The translations under genes were made by a program, and so were the position numbers. A stretch of 40,723 nt of DNA from Thiomicrorhabdus sp. (lineage in GTDB: Bacteria; Pseudomonadota; Gammaproteobacteria; Thiomicrospirales; Thiomicrospiraceae): the NCBI GenBank assembly GCA_015487015.1, contig WFQP01000118.1, positions 1 to 40,723 of the forward strand, written 5' to 3'. A model generated the notes under the pieces. It was not told the origin of the DNA and did no database searches. It saw nothing but the letters and a program-made list of their open reading frames with translations. Positions within the stretch are counted from its first letter, which is position 1, and the number at the start of each line of letters is the position of its first letter. This document shows, piece after piece, positions 1 through 7,330 of this stretch.

Positions 1-439
1 ATAAGAGACAGATATTGACAACGACAACGCTCCGAAGAAGTTCATTTTGCCAACGCACAGGTTTCAAACCGATAGGGAGCTTTTGTTTCAAGCGATGCAT
101 AATGGTTAAAATCAGAGCATCATCATTAAGATCAACTAAACAAACATAGTGAATTGGCTTATCACCTACTTTCCCTTCTGCCCAACGGTATAAAAAAGTA
201 TCTTTATACTTCCACGCTAAATCTGAATAAAACTCTTTTTTAACTTTTGCATTAGGATGGGTGTAGTCTTTTACCTCAACAAACAGCCAATCATGTTCAC
301 GCTCCACAATAAAATCAACGGATTTCATACAATGAGTCAATCCATGATAATTCGGTGATGCATTATCTACTTCATCAAACTTAAACGCTTGAATGGCATT
401 TGAAAAATCAAATTCAAGCTCCCCCTCCGTTAAAACCAT
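1..439 (-). CDS. PD-(D/E)XK nuclease-like protein, partial (C-terminus beyond window)
   Basis: This is an open frame of 146 codons read from an ATG at 439 and cut off by the window edge. It starts 3 nt after the stop of the ATPase gene, and a GGGAG sequence at the end of that gene can serve as its ribosome binding site, so the two are almost certainly one operon. Around residues 41-58 there is an aspartate (D42, in VDFIVE) followed 13 residues later by E-V-K (E55, K57, in LFVEVKDY). This is the D-(x)n-ExK pattern of PD-(D/E)XK nucleases, set between predicted beta strands. The family assignment rests on this short motif only, so a nuclease role is inference. It would be the effector partner of the upstream ATPase. 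The rest of the protein is not visible. Confidence 0.7.
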   Translation of the reverse strand, partial: MVLTEGELEFDFSNAIQAFKFDEVDNASPNYHGLTHCMKSVDFIVEREHDWLFVEVKDYTHPNAKVKKEFYSDLAWKYKDTFLYRWAEGKVGDKPIHYVCLVDLNDDALILTIMHRLKQKLPIGLKPVRWQNELLRSVVVVNICLL

Positions 440-442
440 GCC

Positions 443-1486
443 TTAACTCCCACCCATGGAACGTGTAATCTCTCGATCCACCAAATCCCCAAACGTTTCA
501 TCAATCGCATTGGGGCTAATATCTAAATAATGATCAGTGCTGTTTACCACAATTTCAGCACTTGATTCATCGCGCGAAAAAGCATGGTATTTAACGCTGT
601 CCTTTTTTTCTGTTTGTAGATCTAACTCTTTAAGAATGACATAATCATGCGTCGATAAAAACACCTGAACGCCCATTCGTTGTAATTCAATTAAAATTGA
701 AATAACGGTCTTCATTAAGCGAGGGTTTAAATTGGTTTCAGGCTCATCCCAACAAAGTATTGATCCTTTCAGCAACGTTCCGTTCTGAATTAAAACCCAA
801 AGAAGCGCCAGCTTACGAATGCCTTCGGCTAATAACGTAAATTCAAGCTCTCCTTGTTTGTTTTTAAGAAAAAACTCCTCATTTTTGGTAATCACCTTAC
901 CCTCCATCGCTTCTTGCAACAGAGTTAGTATTTTCTTTCTCTCTTTAAGGGGTTGTCCTTTTAACGGGGGGATAAAAACACGGTCAATAATATCAGAATA
1001 GACCTCTTCAAAATGAATATGGCGCTGAGAATACAGTGCACGAAACCCCGGTGCATTTGCCATCATGTCTTTTACGGGAATATAAACTGAGTCCAACGGC
1101 ATTTCCACCCAACGTTTAGGCGATCCTGAGAGCGTTGCTTTATTAGCCTCTTTAGTATGATTCGTCATCGAAAGACGTACTTTAAGCGCTTCTGGCTCAT
1201 TACCTTTTACATTATTTTCTCGCACCCACTCAATAAACCCTTTGCTGCTTTTACTAGAGCGCTTTACCAAACGCCCTATCTGCTCTTGAGAGGGTAAAAA
1301 AACTTTATTCACTTTTTCAGCAAGCCCTTTTTTACTCCGAGTAATATCACTCGCCGCGTAAATCAGCTTTAATATATGAGTTTTACCTGTGCCATTCGCA
1401 CCCACAAAAATATTTATTCCAGGTGAAAAATACATTTCAAGCTGATCAAACGCCGTAAAATTTTTTATTTTGAGTGACTTATACAT
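443..1486 (-). CDS. AAA/ABC-type ATPase (AAA_15/AAA_21-like), probable defence ATPase
   Basis: This 347-residue ATPase is of the SMC/RecF/OLD type. It has a Walker A at residues 29-36 (GANGTGKT), a signature-like segment LAEGIRKL near 219-226, a Walker B with catalytic glutamate at 243-248 (ILCWDE, followed by PETNLNP), and a switch histidine in STHDY at 278-282. The start at 1486 is supported by a perfect AGGAGG 5 nt upstream. No nuclease domain is fused to it. The gene immediately downstream carries a PD-(D/E)XK-like motif, so the pair resembles the ATPase-plus-nuclease cassettes common in bacterial defence islands, where the ATPase senses or assembles and the partner cuts. It is divergent from the retron. 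The ATPase fold is clear; the defence role is inferred from partner and context. Confidence 0.85.
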   Translation of the reverse strand: MYKSLKIKNFTAFDQLEMYFSPGINIFVGANGTGKTHILKLIYAASDITRSKKGLAEKVNKVFLPSQEQIGRLVKRSSKSSKGFIEWVRENNVKGNEPEALKVRLSMTNHTKEANKATLSGSPKRWVEMPLDSVYIPVKDMMANAPGFRALYSQRHIHFEEVYSDIIDRVFIPPLKGQPLKERKKILTLLQEAMEGKVITKNEEFFLKNKQGELEFTLLAEGIRKLALLWVLIQNGTLLKGSILCWDEPETNLNPRLMKTVISILIELQRMGVQVFLSTHDYVILKELDLQTEKKDSVKYHAFSRDESSAEIVVNSTDHYLDISPNAIDETFGDLVDREITRSMGGS

Positions 1487-1694
1487 CCATGCCTCCTAAG
1501 TAATAGCCCCATTTTAGTTTAAATTGATTATTGGGTTTTAAATTTTCATTTTTTATTTGAAAATCGATTTTTTTAGAGTCAAGGAAAATGATGCAATCTC
1601 CGTAGGCAAAGCTCAAAAGCCATTTTTTTCGCATCCGTGAGAGGCAAGTTTGACGCTTAACCCACTGCCCGTGTGAGTTTTGCAAGAGCCTCAT
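1479..1694 (-). CDS. Small ORF overlapping the ATPase start, doubtful
   Basis: This is a 71-codon frame whose last codons overlap the ATPase start (ATGTATAA arrangement), which would suit translational coupling. The predicted product is basic and has no recognised domain. No ribosome binding site is visible in front of the ATG at 1694, and a candidate minus-strand promoter (1696-1723) would start transcription at or after that ATG. The stretch may therefore be only the 5' leader of the ATPase mRNA, or a shorter ORF beginning inside it. It is listed because it fills the space between the ATPase and the retron, not because coding is proven. Confidence 0.3.
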   Translation of the reverse strand: MRLLQNSHGQWVKRQTCLSRMRKKWLLSFAYGDCIIFLDSKKIDFQIKNENLKPNNQFKLKWGYYLGGMDV

Positions 1695-1695
1695 T

Positions 1696-1723
1696 AAATT
1701 ACTTTAAATTGAATCCCCTGCAA
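1696..1723 (-). promoter_or_regulatory. Candidate promoter of the ATPase-nuclease operon
   Basis: On the minus strand TTGCAG (1723-1718) and TAATTT (1701-1696) are separated by 16 nt. The match to sigma70 is moderate. The elements are interleaved with those of the retron promoter on the other strand (1709-1737), so the two transcription units would compete for polymerase or share regulation. Confidence 0.35.
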
Positions 1724-1737
1724 AACATTGGTATATT
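1709..1737 (+). promoter_or_regulatory. Retron promoter (sigma70-like)
   Basis: TTGAAT (1709-1714) and TATATT (1732-1737) are separated by exactly 17 nt. A start 6-7 nt after the -10 falls at 1743-1744, which is the first base of the a1 arm of the retron RNA. The agreement between the promoter geometry and the independently found RNA end supports both. Confidence 0.7.
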
Positions 1738-1742
1738 CGTTG

Positions 1743-1876
1743 GTGGTTTATGGGCAGATTTTGGATCGCGTATCGCGATCAGTGAAAAAAATATCCGTTT
1801 GGATTGCCCTTAACAATGACGCTGTTGCAGATTCTTGACAGTCTCATTGCAGTGCGTAAGAGTGCCCGTAAGCCAC
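1743..1876 (+). ncRNA. Retron msr-msd RNA (Ec67/Eco2-like)
   Basis: This is the template-primer RNA for the adjacent retron reverse transcriptase. Arms a1 (1743-1756) and a2 (1863-1876) form a 14-bp stem with two G-U pairs and no mismatch. Right after a1 is G1757, the expected branching guanosine that would carry the 2'-5' bond. The msr holds a perfect 7-bp hairpin with a TAT loop (1764-1770/1774-1780) and a 4-bp hairpin (1793-1796/1801-1804). The msd is a long interrupted stem: 1809-1812/1857-1860, 1814-1819/1844-1849, 1822-1825/1838-1841. The order of elements, the GGCAGATTT context after a1, and the CAGTG after hairpin 1 match retron Ec67 as I remember its sequence. It ends 23 nt before the RT start codon. 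Structure was paired by eye, not folded. Confidence 0.88.
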
Positions 1877-1899
1877 ATTCAAGGATAGCTTATAAAATA

Positions 1900-3660
1900 A
1901 TGGACAAACTAAAAGCTCTTAAACAAGTTACCACAAAATCTCAACTCGCGGCATTATTAGGGGTAAAGCCTCAGCTTTTGACTCATGTTCTATATATATT
2001 ACAGCCAAAAACTCAATACAAACAATTCACAATACCCAAAAAAAATGGAGGTATTCGTACTATCTTCGCCCCATCTGAACGGTTAAAAAGCCTACAATCA
2101 AGCCTGTCTAACTTATTACTAGATTGTATTGATGTCATAAACAAAATCAATCAAAAAAAATACACTTATAAACACGCTTTGTCACATGGCTTTGTACGAG
2201 AAGCCTCTATCATGACCAACGCGGTGATGCACTTGAACCAAAAAAATGTGCTTAACATTGATTTAAAAGATTTTTTTGATAGTTTTAACTTTGGTCGCGT
2301 TAGAGGCTTTTTTATCAAAAATAATCATTTCAAATTAGATCCTAATATTGCAACAGTCATTGCACAAATTGCCTGTTATGACAACAAACTCCCGCAAGGT
2401 AGCCCATGCTCACCAGTTATTACCAACCTAATAACCCACTCGTTAGACATTAAGCTTGCATCACTAGCTAGAAAGCACTCTTGCATATATTCAAGATACG
2501 CTGATGATATGACCTTCTCTACACGCAAGTTGGTATTTCCTCCACAAATTATGCAACAGAAAGACGGTAAATTTATTACAGGAAAAAAGCTTACAAATGA
2601 AATAAAGCGAGCAGGTTTTTTTATAAATAATGAAAAAACACGCATTCAGTTCAAAGATTCCAGACAGGATGTAACAGGCTTAGTTGTTAACAAAAAACCC
2701 AATGTAAAAAAAGAATATTGGCGAACAGTAAAATCTCAGTGCCATAGTTTATTTCATACTGGCACTTTTATTAAAAAAACAGATGAAGGTGATGTTAATG
2801 GTAATATTAATGAGCTAGAAGGCCAGTTAAACTTTATCGATCAGGTTGATCGTTTTAATCGTTTGCGAAAAAAACCACCATTAAACCCTAAATACCAACA
2901 TGCAAAATATGGCATTAATAAAACTCCTTTACTCAGTGGCAGAGAAAAAACTTTTAGTAAATTCTTATATTATCGCTGGTTTTACGCCAATACCAAACCA
3001 ACCATACTTTGTGAAGGAAAAACCGATAATATTTACCTGAAATCTGCAATTAAAGTATTGGGAGAAAACTACCCGAACCTTGCTCGTGCTGAAACTAAAG
3101 ATAGTACCTATAAACTACTCATCCGCTTTATCGAGTATTCGAAGCGCACACGATTTTTATTAGGATTAGATGGTGGAACGTCATACCTAACCTATTTTAT
3201 ACAGGAGTTTGATAACCACTATAAGTTTTATAAAGCCTCAAAACCTCAATACCCCGTGATTATCGTGTTAGATAATGACTCAGGGTTTTCAGGTACCAGA
3301 AATCAACTTAAAAAAATTGATTCGGTAATGGTACACCCGACTACATTGACAAAAAGTGATTATCCTAATGCTGATTTCATTTATGTAATTCACAATCTCT
3401 ATGTTGTACTAACACCATTAGGCTCAAAAAATAAGAATACCGATATAGAGTATCTCTTTGATAAAAAAACACGGCTAACACAGCACAATGGCAAGTGTTT
3501 TAATACCGCTAATAAACGAGATGATAAAACCGACTTAAGCAAAGAAGCCTTTGCGAATCACATTATTAAAGCACAAAAAAATTCTATTGATTTTAACGGT
3601 TTAAAACCACTGTTAGACCGCATTGTTGCCGCCATGACACATTACGATTCAATTAAGTAA
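1900..3660 (+). CDS. Retron reverse transcriptase fused to TOPRIM domain (Ec67/Eco2 type)
   Basis: This 586-residue protein makes msDNA from the RNA encoded just upstream. Retron RT hallmarks are present: NAVMH (107-111, the NAxxH motif of region X), LNIDLKDFFDS (118-128), QGSPCSP (166-172), the catalytic YADD (200-203) and the VTG triad (258-260). The C-terminal part carries a TOPRIM fold with the glutamate motif CEGKTD (E372) and VLDND (D458, D460). The TOPRIM part is likely the toxic nuclease effector restrained by msDNA, as proposed for RT-TOPRIM retrons (often listed as type I-C). The frame stays open back to a TTG at 1804, but that part is the msd of the RNA, and starting at ATG 1900 gives the length I recall for the Ec67 RT. 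An AAGGA lies 14 nt before it, longer than ideal. Confidence 0.93.
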   Translation: MDKLKALKQVTTKSQLAALLGVKPQLLTHVLYILQPKTQYKQFTIPKKNGGIRTIFAPSERLKSLQSSLSNLLLDCIDVINKINQKKYTYKHALSHGFVREASIMTNAVMHLNQKNVLNIDLKDFFDSFNFGRVRGFFIKNNHFKLDPNIATVIAQIACYDNKLPQGSPCSPVITNLITHSLDIKLASLARKHSCIYSRYADDMTFSTRKLVFPPQIMQQKDGKFITGKKLTNEIKRAGFFINNEKTRIQFKDSRQDVTGLVVNKKPNVKKEYWRTVKSQCHSLFHTGTFIKKTDEGDVNGNINELEGQLNFIDQVDRFNRLRKKPPLNPKYQHAKYGINKTPLLSGREKTFSKFLYYRWFYANTKPTILCEGKTDNIYLKSAIKVLGENYPNLARAETKDSTYKLLIRFIEYSKRTRFLLGLDGGTSYLTYFIQEFDNHYKFYKASKPQYPVIIVLDNDSGFSGTRNQLKKIDSVMVHPTTLTKSDYPNADFIYVIHNLYVVLTPLGSKNKNTDIEYLFDKKTRLTQHNGKCFNTANKRDDKTDLSKEAFANHIIKAQKNSIDFNGLKPLLDRIVAAMTHYDSIK

Positions 3661-4006
3661 TTTACTCTGCCCTTAAAGCAAGCAACACATCAAAACAATC
3701 TGGAGTCCATTAGGAAGATCGCCGTCCATCATCCATAACAAGCCTTTACCAAGCTTGATTTTGATTTACCAAAATTCTAAATTGTGCCTCCCGTTTATTT
3801 CGCACTTTAACGCGAAAAACTCTCTTGGCATTGTTTGCTTTCTGAGGCGGCTTTAAGTAACTCTTACTCACTGTTTTTTCTTCTCAACATAAGTGGCGTT
3901 ATGAGTAAATAATTTAGTTTTTTTATTCAATAGGAATGCCTTAAAAAAAACTATCCAGAAAAAACATATCACCCTAAAACATAAAAACAGCTTATCTAAA
4001 TGAGTC

Positions 4007-4065
4007 TTACCCAATATTTCTTTTTTTAATTTATAATGACTCCTTTCGTAAACTTAATTGGGTAA
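4007..4065 (+). promoter_or_regulatory. Candidate hslU promoter flanked by a 9-bp inverted repeat
   Basis: A perfect TATAAT lies at 4032-4037. The best -35 (TTACCC at 4007-4012, 19-nt spacer) is weak. A 9-bp inverted repeat, TTACCCAAT (4007-4015) and ATTGGGTAA (4057-4065), has its left arm on the -35 and its right arm just after the expected transcription start. This could be a pair of operator half-sites about five helical turns apart. No sigma32-like CTTGAA/CCCCAT pair was found, although hslU is heat-inducible in E. coli. Confidence 0.35.
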
Positions 4066-4099
4066 TTTCAAGCCTTTTAAATAGGTTTAAAATTTTTCT

Positions 4100-4107
4100 C
4101 CCCCCCC
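4100..4107. repeat. C8 homopolymer in the hslU leader
   Basis: Eight consecutive cytosines lie about 10 nt before the ribosome binding site region of hslU. Runs this long are prone to slippage and could alter leader spacing. Confidence 0.9.
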
Positions 4108-4133
4108 TATGTCATGAAGGAAACCCGTAACAA

Positions 4134-5453
4134 ATGATGACCCCTAAAGAAATTGTGCACAGCTTAGATTCACACATTGTAGGCCAAGCCGATGCAAAGC
4201 GTGCCGTTGCCATTGCCTTGCGTAATCGCTGGCGTCGTAATCAACTGTCTGATGAATTGCGTCATGAAGTGACCCCCAAAAACATTTTAATGATTGGGCC
4301 AACAGGGGTTGGAAAAACCGAAATTGCGCGCCGCTTAGCTAAACTGGCGAATGCACCCTTTTTAAAAATTGAGGCCACTAAGTTTACCGAAGTGGGTTAT
4401 GTGGGACGTGATGTGGACTCTATTATTAGAGACCTAATGGAAAATGCCATGAAGATCACGCGTGAACAAGCGATGAAAGGCCTGCAACGCAAAGCCGAGG
4501 ATGCGGCCGAAGAGCGTATTTTAGATATTTTACTCCCCCCTGCTCGCGGTCGCGAAGAGGAGAGCCATGACAATATGGCCGATACGCGCCAAAAGTTTCG
4601 TAAAAAACTGCGTGAAGGTCAGTTGGACGATAAAGAGGTTGAGCTGGATTTAAATGCCGCACCCAAACAAGTTGAGATTATGGCCGCCCCCGGTATGGAG
4701 GAGATGACTCAACAACTGCAAGGCATGTTTGAAGGTTTAGGCCAAAACAAAAAAGAGAAGCGTAAACTGACCATTAAAAAAGCGCTCAAAGCCCTCACTG
4801 AAGAGGAAGCGCAAAAGCTTATTAATCAAGACGATATAAAAGCCCAAGCGATTGAGAGTGTTGAACAAAACGGCATTGTCTTTATTGATGAAATTGATAA
4901 GGTCGCCAAACGCCAAGATGCGGGCGGTGGCGATGTTTCTCGTGAAGGGGTACAACGTGATTTACTGCCTTTAATTGAAGGGAGCACCGTCAGCACTAAA
5001 TACGGCATGATCAAAACCGATCATATTCTGTTTATCGCCTCAGGTGCGTTTCACCTGTCTAAACCGTCAGATCTTATTCCTGAACTACAAGGGCGTTTGC
5101 CAATTCGCGTTGAGTTGCAATCGCTACGTGTTAAAGATTTTGTGCGCATCTTAACCGAACCCACGGCTTCCCTGACGCAACAAGCCGTCGCCCTAATGAA
5201 AACCGAAGGGGTTGACTTGGTCTTTACCAATGAAGGCATTCAGCGTTTGGCGGAGATTGCTTTCCAAGTAAATGAAGGCACTGAAAACATTGGGGCACGT
5301 CGTTTACACACGGTATTAGAACGTTTGTTGGAAGAGGTCTCTTTTGACGCGCCTAGTTTGGCTGGATCAACCTTTGAAGTGACCCAACAGTTTGTTGAAG
5401 AGCGTTTGGGTGAGCTCGCTGTAGATCAAGACCTTTCACAATATATTTTATAA
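4134..5453 (+). CDS. hslU: ATP-dependent protease ATPase subunit HslU
   Basis: HslU (ClpY) is the cytoplasmic AAA+ unfoldase that feeds proteins into the HslV peptidase. At 439 residues it is of normal length and intact. Walker A is at 55-62 (GPTGVGKT), the pore loop GYVG at 88-91, the inserted I-domain at about 110-240, Walker B at 248-253 (IVFIDE), the sensor/arginine-finger region with NIGARRL follows, and the C-terminus ends SQYIL, the tail that docks in HslV. Two ATGs in tandem (4134 and 4137) are both possible starts, with AAGGA at 4117-4121. hslV normally precedes this gene in one operon but is missing here, so either it lies elsewhere or the retron island separates the two. It heads a run with the DUF971 and ubi genes. 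Confidence 0.97.
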   Translation: MMTPKEIVHSLDSHIVGQADAKRAVAIALRNRWRRNQLSDELRHEVTPKNILMIGPTGVGKTEIARRLAKLANAPFLKIEATKFTEVGYVGRDVDSIIRDLMENAMKITREQAMKGLQRKAEDAAEERILDILLPPARGREEESHDNMADTRQKFRKKLREGQLDDKEVELDLNAAPKQVEIMAAPGMEEMTQQLQGMFEGLGQNKKEKRKLTIKKALKALTEEEAQKLINQDDIKAQAIESVEQNGIVFIDEIDKVAKRQDAGGGDVSREGVQRDLLPLIEGSTVSTKYGMIKTDHILFIASGAFHLSKPSDLIPELQGRLPIRVELQSLRVKDFVRILTEPTASLTQQAVALMKTEGVDLVFTNEGIQRLAEIAFQVNEGTENIGARRLHTVLERLLEEVSFDAPSLAGSTFEVTQQFVEERLGELAVDQDLSQYIL

Positions 5454-5465
5454 AGAGAAAGCCCC

Positions 5466-5888
5466 GTGCCAAGCTTAATCCCAACACACATTAAACTGCA
5501 TCAAACTTCACGTGTATTAGAAGTTCATTTTAACAATGAGAGTGATACACAAGGGGGGGGGGAAATATTTAAACTCCCCTGTGAGTTTTTGCGTGTGTAT
5601 TCACAGTCGGCCGAAGTAACAGGACACGCCCCCGGGCAAGAAGTTCTACAACTAGACAAGCAAGAGGTAAATATTACCGACATTACGCCCGTAGGAAACT
5701 ATGCCATTAAACTGCATTTTGACGACGGGCACGACACGGGTATTTACACATGGGAACGCCTCTACGACTTAGGAAGCCATCAAACCGATTATTGGACCGA
5801 CTACCTCAGACGTTTAATGCGCGCAGGCCACAGCCATCCCGATTTAACTAAATTAAAAGCCGCACACGGCCAATCATCTATCGACTAA
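5466..5888 (+). CDS. DUF971 / gamma-butyrobetaine hydroxylase-like N-terminal domain protein
   Basis: This small protein (140 aa) has the DUF971 domain, also found at the N-terminus of gamma-butyrobetaine hydroxylases. The conserved core [16 protein letters not shown] (about 36-51) and the later [20 protein letters not shown] segment are clear, the latter ending in the family's D-G-H-x-T-G-I-Y-x-W pattern. In many gammaproteobacteria it sits between hslVU and ubiE, as it does here; its biochemical role is not established. The start is a GTG, 12 nt after hslU. The gene contains a run of ten G (codons 30-33), which makes a glycine triplet and is a potential frameshift site. Confidence 0.92.
   Translation: MPSLIPTHIKLHQTSRVLEVHFNNESDTQGGGEIFKLPCEFLRVYSQSAEVTGHAPGQEVLQLDKQEVNITDITPVGNYAIKLHFDDGHDTGIYTWERLYDLGSHQTDYWTDYLRRLMRAGHSHPDLTKLKAAHGQSSID
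5553..5562. repeat. G10 homopolymer inside the DUF971 gene
   Basis: Ten consecutive G encode Gly30-Gly31-Gly32 and the first base of Glu33. A gain or loss of one base would shift the frame early in the 140-codon gene. It may be a phase-variable tract or simply hard to sequence. Confidence 0.9.
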
Positions 5889-5901
5889 AGAGTGCATCAT
5901 T

Positions 5902-6654
5902 ATGAGTCAAACGAAACCCACCATTGATTTTGGATTTACAGAAGTTCCGCTTCAAGAAAAAGTGAAAAAGGTCAAAGGCGTTTTTGACTCGGTTGCAGGA
6001 AATTATGACATTATGAACGATGTTATGTCGCTGGGCGTGCATCGACTTTGGAAGCGCCACACCATTGAACTCAGTGGTATTCGCCCCGGTAAAGTGGTAT
6101 TGGATTTAGCTGGTGGTACTGGCGATTTAACCAAAGAGTTTGCCAAGCGTGTGGGTAAAGAGGGCAAAGTGGTCTTGGCCGATATTAACGAAAGCATGGT
6201 ACGTGTGGGGCGTGATCGTCTCATTAATGCTGGCATTGCAGGTAATGTGGAGTATACCATTACCAATGCCGAAGCCTTGGCGTTTCCCGATAATACCTTT
6301 GACTTGGCCACCATTGCCTTTGGCTTGAGAAATGTAACCAATAAAGACAAAGCATTAGAAGAGCTGTACCGTGTATTAAAACCCGGTGGGCAACTGATGA
6401 TTTTAGAATTTTCAAAAGTCACACAACCTCTGTTTGCGAAGTTTTATGACTTTTACTCGTTTAATATTTTACCTAAAATGGGCAAACTGATTGCAAATGA
6501 TGAGGCCAGCTATCAATACTTAGCGGAATCCATTCGAATGCACCCAGACCAAGAAACGCTAAAACAGATGATGCTCACCGCAGGGTTTGATAAAGCCGAG
6601 TACCTTAATATGAACGAAGGCATCGTGGCACTGCACCGAGGCTGGAAATATTAA
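5902..6654 (+). CDS. ubiE: Ubiquinone/menaquinone C-methyltransferase UbiE
   Basis: This class I SAM-dependent methyltransferase adds the C2 methyl group of the quinone ring (2-polyprenyl-6-methoxy-1,4-benzoquinol step). The 250 residues match the family length. The N-terminal [17 protein letters not shown] (28-44) and HRLWK segments are typical, the SAM-binding motif is [11 protein letters not shown] (65-75), and the conserved end [12 protein letters not shown] is intact. It is 13 nt after the DUF971 gene and followed closely by the ubiJ-like gene and ubiB, the usual ubiE-ubiJ-ubiB operon order. Confidence 0.97.
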   Translation: MSQTKPTIDFGFTEVPLQEKVKKVKGVFDSVAGNYDIMNDVMSLGVHRLWKRHTIELSGIRPGKVVLDLAGGTGDLTKEFAKRVGKEGKVVLADINESMVRVGRDRLINAGIAGNVEYTITNAEALAFPDNTFDLATIAFGLRNVTNKDKALEELYRVLKPGGQLMILEFSKVTQPLFAKFYDFYSFNILPKMGKLIANDEASYQYLAESIRMHPDQETLKQMMLTAGFDKAEYLNMNEGIVALHRGWKY

Positions 6655-6670
6655 TGTTGGAGGTTGTCGT

Positions 6671-7318
6671 ATGAGTCATAACACGAATGAAACACATGCA
6701 TCGGATCAACGCACTAATTCGGAGCTTGATCTGCCGCTATTATCCCTCTCTAAAACCATTGAGTCTGTATTAAATACCGCTGTTCGACTGGATGAAATGG
6801 AGGGACAAAGCTTTTTGTCCTTAGAAGACAAAGTCATTGCCGTAACCCTTAGCCCCATTAAACAACCGCTGTATTTTCTGTTTACAAAAAGCATGATTGC
6901 AGTGCAAAGCAGCCTTGTGGGCGAAGCGGATGCGAGTATTCAAACTCATCTATTAGACTTTGTTCGCTTGCCCCTTAACCACGCCCTACCCAATACGACA
7001 CTGTCGGGAGACACTCAGCTTGCCCAGTACTTTATTGATGCACTCTGTTCATTAGATATTGACTGGGAAGAGCAGCTCTCCCACTACACGGGGGATTTAA
7101 TCGCCTTTAAAGTCGGTCATGGCATTCGCTCTCTTTTCAATACTCAACAGGGCGTTAAAGACACTGTTTCACAAACACTCAAAGAGTTTTTGCAATTTGA
7201 GATCGAAGCCGTTCCTACCCAAAGCCAAGTCAAACGATTTTGCCAAGGAGTAGATGACATCACCACTCAAACCAATGTACTTGAAGCACGAATCAACACT
7301 CTGCTAACAACCTCTTAA
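6671..7318 (+). CDS. ubiJ: UbiJ-like accessory factor of ubiquinone biosynthesis (SCP2-type domain)
   Basis: The 215-residue protein sits between ubiE and ubiB, the position of ubiJ (yigP) in E. coli. UbiJ carries an N-terminal SCP2-like lipid-binding domain and, with UbiK, organises the soluble Ubi enzyme complex around its hydrophobic intermediates. Sequence identity is low in this family. Features that fit are the N-terminal half with alternating hydrophobic residues and the stretch ALCSLDIDWEEQLSHYTGD, which resembles the family's DPEEELARWTGD-like segment. The C-terminal part is helical. The assignment relies strongly on gene order. Confidence 0.85.
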   Translation: MSHNTNETHASDQRTNSELDLPLLSLSKTIESVLNTAVRLDEMEGQSFLSLEDKVIAVTLSPIKQPLYFLFTKSMIAVQSSLVGEADASIQTHLLDFVRLPLNHALPNTTLSGDTQLAQYFIDALCSLDIDWEEQLSHYTGDLIAFKVGHGIRSLFNTQQGVKDTVSQTLKEFLQFEIEAVPTQSQVKRFCQGVDDITTQTNVLEARINTLLTTS

Positions 7319-7330
7319 AAGAACTTATAA

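Larger units (their letters stand above)
3661..4133. other. Gene-free region between the retron and hslU
   Basis: These 473 bases are AT-rich, with no credible ORF, tRNA or repeat family seen. There is a small inverted repeat TTTCGC/GCGAAA at 3798-3817 and a candidate hslU promoter further on. hslV, normally directly upstream of hslU, is not here, and I see no remnant of its reading frame. No clear terminator follows the retron gene. Confidence 0.7.

Noticed and set aside
1764-1780. Perfect GATCGCG/CGCGATC repeat as a transcription terminator or operator
   Set aside because: It is better explained as the first msr hairpin of the retron, in the same place as in Ec67, and has no T run after it.
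2376-2645. 89-codon ORF antisense to the RT
   Set aside because: It lies within the conserved catalytic part of the RT gene, whose coding frame is certain; no ribosome binding site or family resemblance.
3661-4133. Remnant of hslV
   Set aside because: I looked for the family's start and conserved segments in all frames and saw none.
6003-6422. 139-codon minus-strand ORF
   Set aside because: It is a shadow of ubiE, opposite its most conserved motifs.
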